Positions 46,493-56,118 of a stretch of DNA of 64,000 nt are shown here, one piece after another. Origin of the DNA: Mesoflavibacter sp037029465. GTDB taxonomy: Bacteria > Bacteroidota > Bacteroidia > Flavobacteriales > Flavobacteriaceae. Every line of letters starts with the position of its first letter. Positions within the stretch are counted from its first letter, which is position 1. The translations under genes were made by a program, and so were the position numbers. Location of the stretch: NCBI RefSeq assembly GCF_037029465.1, contig NZ_JAYMEM010000004.1:25420-89419 (forward strand), given 5' to 3'. A model generated the notes under the pieces. The model did not search any database. It was not told the DNA's origin and was given only the letters and a program-made list of their open reading frames with translations.

Positions 46493-47560
46493 ATGAAAAA
46501 ATTAAGCACATATATATTAGCCTTTTTAACCTTAGCTTTTACTGTTTCGTGTTATGAAGGTATAGACCCAATAACAGAAGTAGATCCGGGTCCTGACACA
46601 GAAATACCAACAGCAGAAATTGTATCTCCTAACGGAAATGTAATTATTCCTTTTACAGATAATGAAGCAAACCTAAGTATAGAGATTGCTGCTCAAGATG
46701 ACATTGAAATTAGTAATGTTACAATTATGGTTGATGGTAGCATGTTTAAATCAATAAATAGCTTTTTAGATTACAGAATATTTAACGAAATATTTGTGTT
46801 TGAAAATATGCAATTAGGGTCTCATACCATAGAGCTAATCGTTACAGATACTGTAGGTAACAGTGCTACAGATAGTATTACTTTTATCTTAGACAACACG
46901 TATACTCCTATTCTAGATAGCGAAACATTTTATATGCCTTTTTTTGAAGGTCTATACACAGAACTAATAAGTGAAACCGATCCAACTATAATAGGTAGTC
47001 CTGAAATTATTTCTGAAGGATACTCAGGTCAAGCTTACAAAGGAACCACAGGTGCTTACTTAACATTCCCAACACAAGGCCTATTTGAAGACGATAATGG
47101 TTTTACTAATCAATTTAGTACGACATTTTGGTACAAAGTATCTGGAGAACCAACACGTTCTGGGATACTTGTTGTTGGTGATGACGCTACAGACCGAAAT
47201 CAAGGTTTTAGAATATTCAGAGAAGGAAATGCTACAGAACAACGCATTAAAGCTAATATTGGTATTGGCTCTGGAGAAAGCTGGAACGATGGTGGCGTTA
47301 TAAATGTAGCTGCAGGAGCATGGGTACATATTGCCGTTACTGTTTCAGAAACAGAAAGCAAAATATACTTTGATGGAGAATTAGTTAATTCAAATACACT
47401 TTCTAGCCCAATTGACTGGACTAACTGTGATGATTTAACTATTGGTGCAGGTGGACCTACATTTAGCTATTGGAATCACCTATCAGACTCAAGCCCAATG
47501 GATGAATTGCGTTTATACAATGTTGCGTTAACTCAAGCTGAAATACAAGCTATGTTATAG
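46493..47560 (+). CDS. LamG/ConA-like surface glycan-binding lipoprotein
   Basis: This 355-residue lipoprotein (Cys near residue 20, TVSCYEG) has a Pro/Asp-rich tether and an Ig-like domain (about 38-140; IVSPNGNVIIPF, SITFILDNT). A LamG jelly-roll follows (150-355), ending PMDELRLYNVALTQAEIQAML. It has the SusE/F position in the operon and probably presents the glycan to SusCD. It could be an inactive relative of GH16-type enzymes, but no catalytic EXDXXE is seen. It is followed by a hairpin before the enzyme genes. Confidence 0.88.
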   Translation: MKKLSTYILAFLTLAFTVSCYEGIDPITEVDPGPDTEIPTAEIVSPNGNVIIPFTDNEANLSIEIAAQDDIEISNVTIMVDGSMFKSINSFLDYRIFNEIFVFENMQLGSHTIELIVTDTVGNSATDSITFILDNTYTPILDSETFYMPFFEGLYTELISETDPTIIGSPEIISEGYSGQAYKGTTGAYLTFPTQGLFEDDNGFTNQFSTTFWYKVSGEPTRSGILVVGDDATDRNQGFRIFREGNATEQRIKANIGIGSGESWNDGGVINVAAGAWVHIAVTVSETESKIYFDGELVNSNTLSSPIDWTNCDDLTIGAGGPTFSYWNHLSDSSPMDELRLYNVALTQAEIQAML

Positions 47561-47608
47561 ATTAATTAATAGCAATTTTAATATTTAGATTTAGTCTATT
47601 TTTTCACC

Positions 47609-47653
47609 CTTTAGCTGTATTTATATCATTTAATAAATGCAGCTAAAGTTTTT
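47609..47653 (+). terminator. Intra-locus hairpin with T-run (terminator or attenuator)
   Basis: CTTTAGCTGTATTTAT (47609-47624) pairs with ATAAATGCAGCTAAAG (47633-47648) over 16 bp with one G-U pair and an 8-nt loop. TTTTT follows. It separates the susCD/LamG genes from the hydrolase genes. Confidence 0.7.
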
Positions 47654-47667
47654 AAACCTGCCAATAA

Positions 47668-49029
47668 ATGAGCATTAGTCGCATATATAAAATTCTATTT
47701 GTATTAATTATTTTTTGTTTTTTTAGTTGTAAATCAGAAAAAAAAGAACCTGTAATAACTAAAAATAAACAAACACTACAATTAACAGATACAGAATTAT
47801 TAGATACCATTCAAAAACAAACCTTTAACTATTTTTGGGAAGGTGCAGAACCTAATTCTGGTCTTGCCAGAGAACGTCTTCATATGGATGACGTCTATCC
47901 TACTTCACCAAAAAATACCGTTACTACTGGCGGTAGTGGTTTTGGCCTAATGGCAATATTAGTTGGTGTAGAAAGAGGTTGGATAACTAAAGATGAAGCT
48001 TTAAATAGATATCTTAAAATTGTAGATTTTCTTGAAAAAGCTGATCGTTTTCATGGTGCTTGGTCACACTGGATTGATGGAGAAACGGGTAAAGCTTATC
48101 CATTTGGTAAAAAAGATAATGGTGGAGATTTGGTTGAAACCGCTTTTTTAGTTCAGGGACTTTTAACGGTTTCAGAATATTTTAAAGATGGAAATGAAAA
48201 AGAACAAAAATTAGTCAACAAAATTGACCAATTATGGAAAGAAGTTGAATGGGATTGGTACACAAAAAACGGAGAAGATGTACTCTATTGGCACTGGTCA
48301 CCAGAATATAACTGGGAAATGAATTTTCCTGTTGGTGGCTATAACGAATGTCTAATAATGTATGTCTTAGCTGCTGCATCACCTACACATTCAATTTCAA
48401 AATCTGTATATGAAAAAGGTTGGGCTAGAGATGGAAAAATTGTTTCTAACGATTCATTATACGGAGAACCTCTAGTCTTAGATTATTTTGAACATGATAC
48501 AGCTGCTGTTGGACCACTATTTTGGGCGCATTATTCTTATTTAGGTTTAAACCCTAAAGGATTGTCAGATCAATATGCTGATTATTGGACATTAACACAA
48601 AATCACGCTAAAATTCACTATAAATACGCACAAGAAAACCCTGAAAATTATAAAGGTTATGGTGATAGTCTTTGGGGATTAACCTCTAGTTATTCTATCA
48701 AAGGTTATGCTGGTCACAGACCTGGTAATGATCTTGGTGTAATCTCTCCTACCGCTGCTTTATCTTCATTTCCTTATACTCCTAAAGAAAGTATGCAAAT
48801 GTTACGCTACATGTATACAAAACAAGATTCTTTGGTTGGTAAATACGGGCCTTATGATGCGTTTAGCTTAGAAGACAATTGGTACTTACCAAGATATTTA
48901 GCAATAGATCAAGGTCCAATTCCTGTAATGATAGAAAACCATAGAACAGGCTTATTCTGGAAGCTATTTATGCAAAATAAAGATGTACAAACAGGACTTG
49001 ATAAGTTAGGTTTTACAGTAAAAAAATAA
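47668..49029 (+). CDS. GH144-type glucanase lipoprotein, copy 1
   Basis: This 453-residue lipoprotein has lipobox FCFFSC near residue 21. The (alpha/alpha)6 glucoamylase-like domain (PF10091 type) shows TFNYFWEGAEPNSGLARER, GGSGFGLMAILVGVERGW, DRFHGAWSHWIDGETG, NGGDLVETAFLVQGLL, and a C-terminal YLAIDQGPIPVMIENHRTGLFW. Characterised Bacteroidetes GH144 members are endo-beta-1,2-glucanases, so a beta-1,2-glucan backbone is the best guess. It is the first hydrolase after the SusCD block, with a close paralogue next to it. Confidence 0.88.
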   Translation: MSISRIYKILFVLIIFCFFSCKSEKKEPVITKNKQTLQLTDTELLDTIQKQTFNYFWEGAEPNSGLARERLHMDDVYPTSPKNTVTTGGSGFGLMAILVGVERGWITKDEALNRYLKIVDFLEKADRFHGAWSHWIDGETGKAYPFGKKDNGGDLVETAFLVQGLLTVSEYFKDGNEKEQKLVNKIDQLWKEVEWDWYTKNGEDVLYWHWSPEYNWEMNFPVGGYNECLIMYVLAAASPTHSISKSVYEKGWARDGKIVSNDSLYGEPLVLDYFEHDTAAVGPLFWAHYSYLGLNPKGLSDQYADYWTLTQNHAKIHYKYAQENPENYKGYGDSLWGLTSSYSIKGYAGHRPGNDLGVISPTAALSSFPYTPKESMQMLRYMYTKQDSLVGKYGPYDAFSLEDNWYLPRYLAIDQGPIPVMIENHRTGLFWKLFMQNKDVQTGLDKLGFTVKK

Positions 49030-49038
49030 AAATTGAAA

Positions 49039-50391
49039 ATGAAAAAGTTAAGTTACATACTATTTGTCCTAATTTTTGCTTGTGGATCAGAAGATGGTCC
49101 TGGCTATCAAGAACCCTATAACCCAAATCAAAATGATCCCGTAATTGAACCATTAACAGATACAGAAATGTTAGACCTAGTTCAAGAAGAAACATTTAAA
49201 TACTTTTGGGATTATGCCAACACCGAATCTGGTGCAGCTAGAGAACGTTATCATGTAGATAACCCTTCTTTAAACGCCAATGTTGTAACTACCGGAGGTA
49301 GTGGTTTTGGATTAATGGCAATTTTAGTTGGTATAGAAAGAGGCTACGTTACGCGTACCGAAGCTGTTACTAGACTAAATACTATTTTGGACTTTTTTGA
49401 AAACGCAGATCGCTTTCATGGTGCATGGTCACACTGGATAGATGGTGGCACAGGTAATGTTCTTCCTTTTAGCGCAGAAGACAATGGTGGTGATTTAGTA
49501 GAAACTGCCTTTCTTGCACAAGGTCTTATCTGTATTAAAGAATATTTTAAAAACGGAACAACCGAAGAGCAAGCACTAGCAACTCAAGCAGATAATTTAT
49601 GGAAAGGCATAGAATGGGATTGGTACACACAAAATCAAAACACGTTATACTGGCATTGGAGTCCAAGCAATGATTTTTCAATCAACCTAGAGTTAAAAGG
49701 TTATAATGAAACATTAATCGCTTATGTTTTAGGTGCTGCTTCACCAGATTACACTATTCCAATAGATGCCTATCACCAAGGATGGGCTTCTAACGGAAAC
49801 ATAGTTAGTGGCGCTTCTCAATATGGTATTCCTTTAGTTTTAGATCATGCTGGTACTGGTACAGGTCCTTTATTTTGGGCGCATTATTCTCATTTAGGTT
49901 TAAATCCAACAAACTTAACAGATCAGTATGCTAGTTATTGGGACTTAAACGTTAATCATACCAACATAAATTATGAACATTGTTTAGACAACCCAAATAA
50001 CTATGCAGGATACGGAGCTGATTGTTGGGGATTAACAGCTAGTTACTCAAGAAACAATGACGGATCAGTTGGCTACAACGCTCATGATCCAGAAAATGAT
50101 ACTGGAATAATTTCTCCAACCGCTGCCATTAGTTCTATGCCATACACACCGCAAAAGTCTTTGGCTGCAATGCATTATTTTTATCAACAAGGCGATGATT
50201 TATTAGGTCCTGCTGGTTTTTATGATGCTTTTAGTCCACATTACGATTGGTACACACCTCGTTATTTAGCAATAGACCAAGGTCCACAAATTATAATGAT
50301 AGAAAACTATAGAACAGGTTTGCTTTGGAATTTATTTATGCAAAACGAAAATGTACAAAACGGTTTAAACAGTTTAGGGTTTAACTATTAA
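49039..50391 (+). CDS. GH144-type glucanase lipoprotein, copy 2
   Basis: This 450-residue lipoprotein has lipobox VLIFACGS near residue 14. It shares every motif of the preceding gene product (TFKYFWDYANTESGAARER, GGSGFGLMAILVG, GAWSHWIDGGTGN, YLAIDQGPQIIMIENYRTGL). The two differ in the 290-340 region, where this copy has extra Gly/Thr and Cys residues. This fits a tandem duplication with diverged chain-length or linkage preference. I use ATG 49039; a TTG two codons upstream is less likely. The gap to the upstream stop is 9 bp. Confidence 0.88.
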   Translation: MKKLSYILFVLIFACGSEDGPGYQEPYNPNQNDPVIEPLTDTEMLDLVQEETFKYFWDYANTESGAARERYHVDNPSLNANVVTTGGSGFGLMAILVGIERGYVTRTEAVTRLNTILDFFENADRFHGAWSHWIDGGTGNVLPFSAEDNGGDLVETAFLAQGLICIKEYFKNGTTEEQALATQADNLWKGIEWDWYTQNQNTLYWHWSPSNDFSINLELKGYNETLIAYVLGAASPDYTIPIDAYHQGWASNGNIVSGASQYGIPLVLDHAGTGTGPLFWAHYSHLGLNPTNLTDQYASYWDLNVNHTNINYEHCLDNPNNYAGYGADCWGLTASYSRNNDGSVGYNAHDPENDTGIISPTAAISSMPYTPQKSLAAMHYFYQQGDDLLGPAGFYDAFSPHYDWYTPRYLAIDQGPQIIMIENYRTGLLWNLFMQNENVQNGLNSLGFNY

Positions 50392-50401
50392 AATATTACA
50401 A

Positions 50402-51187
50402 ATGAAAATTAAAGCACTTCTTTTAATTCTTTTTATAAGCTTTTCTTCTGTATTAAAAGCACAAGAAGCTTTTTCAAAAGAATTATACATAAAAGACAAC
50501 GATACCCTACAATATCGAATGTTATTGCCAGAAAATTTTTCTAAGCACAAAAAATATCCTGTCGTATTATTTCTTCACGGAGCTGGAGAACGTGGTAGCG
50601 ACAACCAAAAACAGTTAACCCATGGTAGTAAATTGTTTTTAGATAAAATGAATAGAGGCGCATTTCCTTCAATAGTCATTTTTCCTCAATGTCCTAAAGA
50701 AGATTATTGGGCAAATGCCAATGTAGACAGAAGTTCTTACCCGCTAAACATAACTTTTCCAGAAAACGAAGCTCCAACTACAGCTTTAAGTTTGGTTATT
50801 AACTTAATGGATGACATAATTAAAAAACCTTATGTACAAACTGATAAAGTTTATGTTGGCGGATTATCTATGGGTGGAATGGGAACTTTTGAAATCCTTT
50901 ACCGCAAACCAGATATGTTCGCCGCAGCATTTGCTATTTGTGGCGGCGGTAATCCAGATACTGTAACCTCTTTTGCAAAAAAAGTACCAATGTGGGTTTT
51001 TCATGGTGCAAAAGATGATGTAGTAACACCTCAACATTCTGTAACAATGGTTAACGCTATTTTAAATGCTGGTGGCACACCAAATTTTACACTTTATGCA
51101 GATGATAATCACAATAGTTGGGATTCTACATTTGCAGAACCAGAATTATTAACATGGCTATTTTCTAATACAAAAACTAATGAATAA
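50402..51187 (+). CDS. Secreted esterase/peptidase, alpha/beta-hydrolase fold
   Basis: This 261-residue protein has a signal peptide ending VLKAQ (about 20). The alpha/beta-hydrolase core has LFLHGAGERG near residue 58, nucleophile elbow GLSMGGMG near 157, acid in GAKDDVV near 205 and His in DDNHNSWD near 240. Prolyl-oligopeptidase-like or CE1-like esterases of this length are common in PULs, where they remove acyl groups from glycans. The end overlaps the GH3 gene by 8 bp (ATGAATAA). Confidence 0.88.
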   Translation: MKIKALLLILFISFSSVLKAQEAFSKELYIKDNDTLQYRMLLPENFSKHKKYPVVLFLHGAGERGSDNQKQLTHGSKLFLDKMNRGAFPSIVIFPQCPKEDYWANANVDRSSYPLNITFPENEAPTTALSLVINLMDDIIKKPYVQTDKVYVGGLSMGGMGTFEILYRKPDMFAAAFAICGGGNPDTVTSFAKKVPMWVFHGAKDDVVTPQHSVTMVNAILNAGGTPNFTLYADDNHNSWDSTFAEPELLTWLFSNTKTNE

Positions 51188-53516
51188 AATAATCAACATA
51201 AAAAATACCTTAGTCGCAATTATTGCTGTTTCACTAATTAGCTGTAATACAAGCAATGATTCAACTTCAAAAAAAACTTCAGAAAACCCATTTAAAACTC
51301 AGGTAGATTCTATTTTAAATCTAATGACTTTAGATGAAAAAATAGGTCAGTTAAATCTTCCTGCAACTGGACCAATTACAACAGGTTCTTCAAAAAGCAC
51401 GGATGTTGTTAAGAAAATTGAAGACGGTTTAATTGGAGGGCTTTTCAATATAAAAGATCACAAAAACATATACGAAGTTCAAAAAATAGCAGTAGAAAAA
51501 AGCCGGTTAGGTATTCCTTTAATTTTCGGTATGGATGTGATTCATGGTTTTAAAACTACGTTTCCTATTCCGCTAGGCTTATCTTCTTCTTGGGATATGG
51601 AAATGATTGAAAAAACCGCTCAAGTTGCTGCTACCGAAGCTAGTGCCAATGGTATTAACTGGACGTTTTCACCAATGGTAGACGTATCTCGTGATCCACG
51701 TTGGGGAAGAATTTCTGAAGGTAATGGTGAAGATCCTTATTTAGGAAGTCAAATCGCTCGCGCAATGGTTAACGGCTATCAACAAAACGATTTAGCGGCA
51801 AATAACACCATTATGTCTTGTGTTAAGCACTTTGCATTATACGGTGCACCAGAAGCTGGTAGAGATTACAATACCGTAGATATGAGCCGCATAAGAATGT
51901 ATAACGAATATTTACCACCTTATAAAGCTGCTGTAGAAGAAGGCGTAGGTTCTGTAATGGCGTCTTTTAACGAAATTGATGGTGTTCCTGCAACAGGAAA
52001 CAAATGGTTATTAACCGATTTATTACGTGATAATTGGGGATTTGATGGCTTTGTAGTTTCAGATTATACTGGTATTTACGAAATGAGAGCTCACGGTATG
52101 GGAGATGGTGTTGACGTAACTTCTCTAGCTTTAAAAGCTGGTTTAGATATGGATATGGCAGGTGATGCACCTGGTATTGACGCTGCTTTTATAAAAAACC
52201 TAAAAACAGCTTTAGACGAAGGTAAAATTAGCATAACAGATATTGATACAGCTGTAAAACGAATTTTAACAGCTAAATATCAATTAGGGCTTTTTGATGA
52301 TCCTTACAAATACTGTGATGACAACAGAGCAAATACTGAAGTTGCTACTAAAGAAAATAAAGATTTTGCACGTAAAGTTGCTGCAGAATCTATGGTTTTA
52401 TTAAAAAATGAAAACCAAACATTACCTATAAAAAAATCTAGCACCATTGCGTTAGTTGGACCATTAGCCAATACTGCTGTAAATATGGCTGGTACGTGGA
52501 GTGTATCTACAGACCAAGAAAAATCAAATACAGTTTTAGATGGTTTAAAAACAGTTGTTGGTGATAAAGGCACTGTGTTATATGCAAAAGGAAGTAATGT
52601 AGATTATGACCTTGAATTAGAAAAAAGAGGAACCATGTTTGGTAAAGATATACCACGTGATGGAAGATCTGACCAAGAATTGTTAGACGAAGCTTTATCT
52701 ATTGCTAACAAATCTGATGTCATTGTTGCTGCTATTGGAGAAGCTGCAGAATATAGCGGAGAAAGTAGTAGTAGAACCAACTTAGAAATACCACAAGTAC
52801 AAAAAGATTTATTAAATGCTTTACTAAAAACAGGAAAACCAGTTGTTTTAGTATTATTTACAGGAAGACCGTTAGTTTTAGTTGAAGAAAATAATAATGT
52901 TCCTGCAATACTAAACGTATGGTTTCCTGGTAGTGAAGCAGGTTTAGCTATCTCAGATGTATTATTTGGAGATGTAAACCCTTCAGGAAAATTAACTTCA
53001 ACATTTCCTATGAATGTTGGTCAAGTTCCTATTTTTTACAATCATAAAAATACAGGTCGTCCATTAGGTAATGATCAAGGTAATTTTGAGAAATTTAAAA
53101 GTAACTATTTAGATGTTCGTAATGAGCCTTTATATCCTTTTGGCTATGGTTTAAGCTACACAACATTTGAATATTCAAATTTAAAATTAGATAAAACATC
53201 AATAACTCCAAATGGAAAAATCACGGTATCTGTTGATGTAAAAAACACTGGTGATTATGATGGTAAGGAAGTCGTTCAACTTTACATAAGAGATTTAGTT
53301 GGTACTGTAACAAGACCTGTAAAAGAACTTAAAGGATTTCAAAAAGTAATGATTAATAAAGGTGAAACTAAAACCATTACCTTTACAATTACTGCAGAAG
53401 ATTTAAAGTTTTATGATTACAACTTAAATTTTGTAGCAGAACCAGGTGATTTTGAAGTCTTCGTAGGTACAGACTCAAGCACAAAATTAAAAACTACTTT
53501 TTCTCTAACCGAATAA
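51180..53516 (+). CDS. GH3 beta-glucosidase lipoprotein
   Basis: This 778-residue protein has lipobox LISC near residue 22. The GH3 N-terminal TIM barrel has FSPMVDVSRDPRWGRISEG and the nucleophile Asp295 in FVVSDYTGIYE. The C-terminal sandwich domain has candidate acid/base Glu in EAAEYSGESSSR. An Fn3-like domain ends the protein (VKNTGDYDGKEVVQLYIRD). In GH144-containing loci the GH3 partner is typically a beta-1,2-glucosidase acting on sophoro-oligosaccharides, the inferred role here. Confidence 0.95.
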   Translation: MNKIINIKNTLVAIIAVSLISCNTSNDSTSKKTSENPFKTQVDSILNLMTLDEKIGQLNLPATGPITTGSSKSTDVVKKIEDGLIGGLFNIKDHKNIYEVQKIAVEKSRLGIPLIFGMDVIHGFKTTFPIPLGLSSSWDMEMIEKTAQVAATEASANGINWTFSPMVDVSRDPRWGRISEGNGEDPYLGSQIARAMVNGYQQNDLAANNTIMSCVKHFALYGAPEAGRDYNTVDMSRIRMYNEYLPPYKAAVEEGVGSVMASFNEIDGVPATGNKWLLTDLLRDNWGFDGFVVSDYTGIYEMRAHGMGDGVDVTSLALKAGLDMDMAGDAPGIDAAFIKNLKTALDEGKISITDIDTAVKRILTAKYQLGLFDDPYKYCDDNRANTEVATKENKDFARKVAAESMVLLKNENQTLPIKKSSTIALVGPLANTAVNMAGTWSVSTDQEKSNTVLDGLKTVVGDKGTVLYAKGSNVDYDLELEKRGTMFGKDIPRDGRSDQELLDEALSIANKSDVIVAAIGEAAEYSGESSSRTNLEIPQVQKDLLNALLKTGKPVVLVLFTGRPLVLVEENNNVPAILNVWFPGSEAGLAISDVLFGDVNPSGKLTSTFPMNVGQVPIFYNHKNTGRPLGNDQGNFEKFKSNYLDVRNEPLYPFGYGLSYTTFEYSNLKLDKTSITPNGKITVSVDVKNTGDYDGKEVVQLYIRDLVGTVTRPVKELKGFQKVMINKGETKTITFTITAEDLKFYDYNLNFVAEPGDFEVFVGTDSSTKLKTTFSLTE

Positions 53517-53525
53517 TCTTAACCA

Positions 53526-54416
53526 ATGAAACATCTAATTTATCTTATAACCTTTCTTTTAGCAACTTCAATTTTTGCTCAAAAAAAGGAAACTTATATC
53601 TATTCCATAAAAGGAAATGATACATTAAAATTAGATGTTTATACTCCAAAAAATATCAAAAAAACAGATACGCTTCCTGTATTACTTTGGATGCATGGTG
53701 GCGGATTTTCAGTTGGGTCAAGAGATTATAAAGACGACGAAAAACTTGCAAAATACGCAGCAAAAAAACAAAACTACATAGGTGTTTCTATTTCTTATCG
53801 CCTATTAAGAAAAGGAACATCTACAGGTTTTGGTTGCGATTGCACAAAAGACGAAAAACTTGAAACCTTTAAACAAGCAGCAATAGATTATATGGATGCT
53901 GCTAAATTTATTGTAGAACACGCTAAAGAGCTTCAAATTGATACCACAAAAATTATAGCTGGTGGTAGTAGTGCTGGTGCAGAAGGAACTTTAAACGCTG
54001 TTTTTATGCGCGAGTATTTTTTAGATAATGCAGAAGATTACAACAATGTAAAATTTGCAGGCATATTTTCTTGTGCAGGTGCTATGGTAAATGCCAGTTA
54101 TTTAACAAAAGACAATGCAGTTCCCGCTGTATTATTTCATGGGACTAAAGATCAATTAGTACCTTTTGATAATGCGCCGCATCATTATTGCGCGCCAGAA
54201 AGAGACGGTTACATCTTTTTAGATGGCTCAAATGTTATCGCTAAAAAGTTAGATGAATTTGAAACGTCTTATTATTTTCATGTCGTTAAAGAGGCACGAC
54301 ATGAAATTTCTGCTATTCCGTTTAGAGAATTAGATAAAGTTTTTGAGTTTTTTGATAAAACAGTGATTAACGACGAAGTTATTCAGACTAAAATCATTAA
54401 AACTAAAAAACCATGA
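53526..54416 (+). CDS. Secreted carboxylesterase-like alpha/beta hydrolase
   Basis: This 296-residue protein has a signal peptide ending SIFAQ (18). The oxyanion loop HGGGFSVGSRD is near residue 59 and the elbow GGSSAGAEG near 150. The acid is in HGTKDQLVPFD near 205, and the His is probably in KEARHEIS near 258. The HGGG motif puts it in the HSL/carboxylesterase-like group rather than the CE1-like group of the other PUL esterase, so two acyl decorations could be removed. It overlaps the sulfatase start by 4 bp (ATGA). Confidence 0.88.
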   Translation: MKHLIYLITFLLATSIFAQKKETYIYSIKGNDTLKLDVYTPKNIKKTDTLPVLLWMHGGGFSVGSRDYKDDEKLAKYAAKKQNYIGVSISYRLLRKGTSTGFGCDCTKDEKLETFKQAAIDYMDAAKFIVEHAKELQIDTTKIIAGGSSAGAEGTLNAVFMREYFLDNAEDYNNVKFAGIFSCAGAMVNASYLTKDNAVPAVLFHGTKDQLVPFDNAPHHYCAPERDGYIFLDGSNVIAKKLDEFETSYYFHVVKEARHEISAIPFRELDKVFEFFDKTVINDEVIQTKIIKTKKP

Positions 54417-56116
54417 AACTTTTAAGAAGCTTACTTTGTATTGCTATTATTTTTCAATCATGCAAAAGTGAAAAGGAAAACAATGCCAAATCAGATGCAG
54501 TAGAAAGCTCAAAACGACCAAACATCATCTACATTATGGCAGATGACCACGCAGAACAAGCCATTAGCGCGTATGGTCATCCCATTAGTCAATTAGCACC
54601 AACACCAAATATTGATAGGATTGCAAAAGAAGGTGCGCTATTCAAAAATAACTTTTGTACTAATTCTATTTGCGGACCAAGTCGTGCTGTAGTTTTAACA
54701 GGAAAATTTAGCCACATAAACGGTTTTAAAATGAATGGAAACCGCTTTGACGGAAGCCAACAAACCTTTCCTAAATTACTACAAAAAGCAGGGTATAATA
54801 CAGCAGTTATTGGAAAATGGCATTTACACGGAAATCCTGAAGGCTTTGATTATTGGCATATTTTAAAAGATCAGGGTAATTATTATAATCCCGATTTTAT
54901 TAGTTTAAATCCAACAACAAAACAAGCCGATACTACTCAAATTGAAGGTTACGCTACAGATATTATTACCGAAGATGGTTTAGCTTATTTAAATCGTGTT
55001 AAAGATTCAGACAAACCCTTTATGTTAATGTTACAGCACAAAGCACCACATAGAAATTGGATGCCTGCTTTGCGTCACGTTAATAAATACGATTCTATAA
55101 AATTTCCGTTACCAGACACTTATTTTACAGCACACGAAGGTTCTTTAGGTTCAAAAGACCAATTGCAAACCATTTACAAGGATATGTATGAAGGTCATGA
55201 TTTAAAAATGACTAAGAAAAAAGGCAGTCCTGAGTTAGCTTGGAATCCTTGGACAACCGATTTTGAGCGTATGACACCAGAACAACGCGCTGCTTGGGAT
55301 AAAGCTTATCAACCAAAAAATGATGCGTTTCACGATGCCAATTTATCAGGAAAAGCATTAGCTGAGTGGAAAGGTCAACGTTATCTTCAAGACTATTTAG
55401 CAACCATTGCATCGGTAGATGAAGGTGTTGGAAAAGTGCTGGATTACTTAGAAGAAAACGGTTTAGCCGAAAACACCATCGTAATTTACACTACCGATCA
55501 AGGTTTTTATTTAGGCGAAAAAGGCTGGTTTGACAAACGTTACATGTACGAAGAGTCTTTAGCAATGCCTTTATTAGTGAAATATCCAAAAGCTATAAAA
55601 CCAGGAACTGTTATTGAAGATTTAACCCAAAATCTTGACTTTGCCGAAACGTTTTTGGATTTCGCTGAAGCTAAAATCCCAAACGATATGCAAGGTAAAT
55701 CGTTGCGTCCGTTGTTAGAAAAAACACATAACCAAAGTGAAGATTTTAGAGACGCTGTTTACTATCATTACTATGATTATCCAGCATTTCACATGGTAAA
55801 AAAACACTACGGAATCAGAACCAAACGTTATAAATTGATGCATTTTTATGATGATATTGATACTTGGGAATTATACGATTTAGAAGAAGATCCAAAAGAA
55901 ATTCATAATCAAATTGACAATCCAAAATATGACGATATTGAAGATAAGCTACGCTTAGAATTAGCAAAACTTCAAAAACAATATAAGGTTACGGATGAAG
56001 AATTTAAGCAAGCACCAAAAATACAAGTTGAACGAGCTTACAAGCAATTTGAAAAATTAAGAGGTAACACTGGTACATCTTACGACCCAATGACCGACAC
56101 AGACAAAAAACTTTAA
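54413..56116 (+). CDS. S1-type sulfatase lipoprotein
   Basis: This 567-residue lipoprotein (FQSC near residue 18) has the formylglycine motif C-G-P-S-R with Cys87 in SICGPSRAVVLTG. N-terminal metal ligands are in IIYIMADDHAEQA (Asp-Asp) and IGKWHLHG. Downstream metal residues are in YTTDQGFYLGEKGWFDKR. The C-terminal subdomain has YDLEEDPKEIHN. It needs Cys-to-formylglycine maturation, for which no enzyme is in the window. It implies a sulfated substrate, unexpected for a plain beta-1,2-glucan. Confidence 0.95.
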   Translation: MKLLRSLLCIAIIFQSCKSEKENNAKSDAVESSKRPNIIYIMADDHAEQAISAYGHPISQLAPTPNIDRIAKEGALFKNNFCTNSICGPSRAVVLTGKFSHINGFKMNGNRFDGSQQTFPKLLQKAGYNTAVIGKWHLHGNPEGFDYWHILKDQGNYYNPDFISLNPTTKQADTTQIEGYATDIITEDGLAYLNRVKDSDKPFMLMLQHKAPHRNWMPALRHVNKYDSIKFPLPDTYFTAHEGSLGSKDQLQTIYKDMYEGHDLKMTKKKGSPELAWNPWTTDFERMTPEQRAAWDKAYQPKNDAFHDANLSGKALAEWKGQRYLQDYLATIASVDEGVGKVLDYLEENGLAENTIVIYTTDQGFYLGEKGWFDKRYMYEESLAMPLLVKYPKAIKPGTVIEDLTQNLDFAETFLDFAEAKIPNDMQGKSLRPLLEKTHNQSEDFRDAVYYHYYDYPAFHMVKKHYGIRTKRYKLMHFYDDIDTWELYDLEEDPKEIHNQIDNPKYDDIEDKLRLELAKLQKQYKVTDEEFKQAPKIQVERAYKQFEKLRGNTGTSYDPMTDTDKKL

Positions 56117-56118
56117 TA

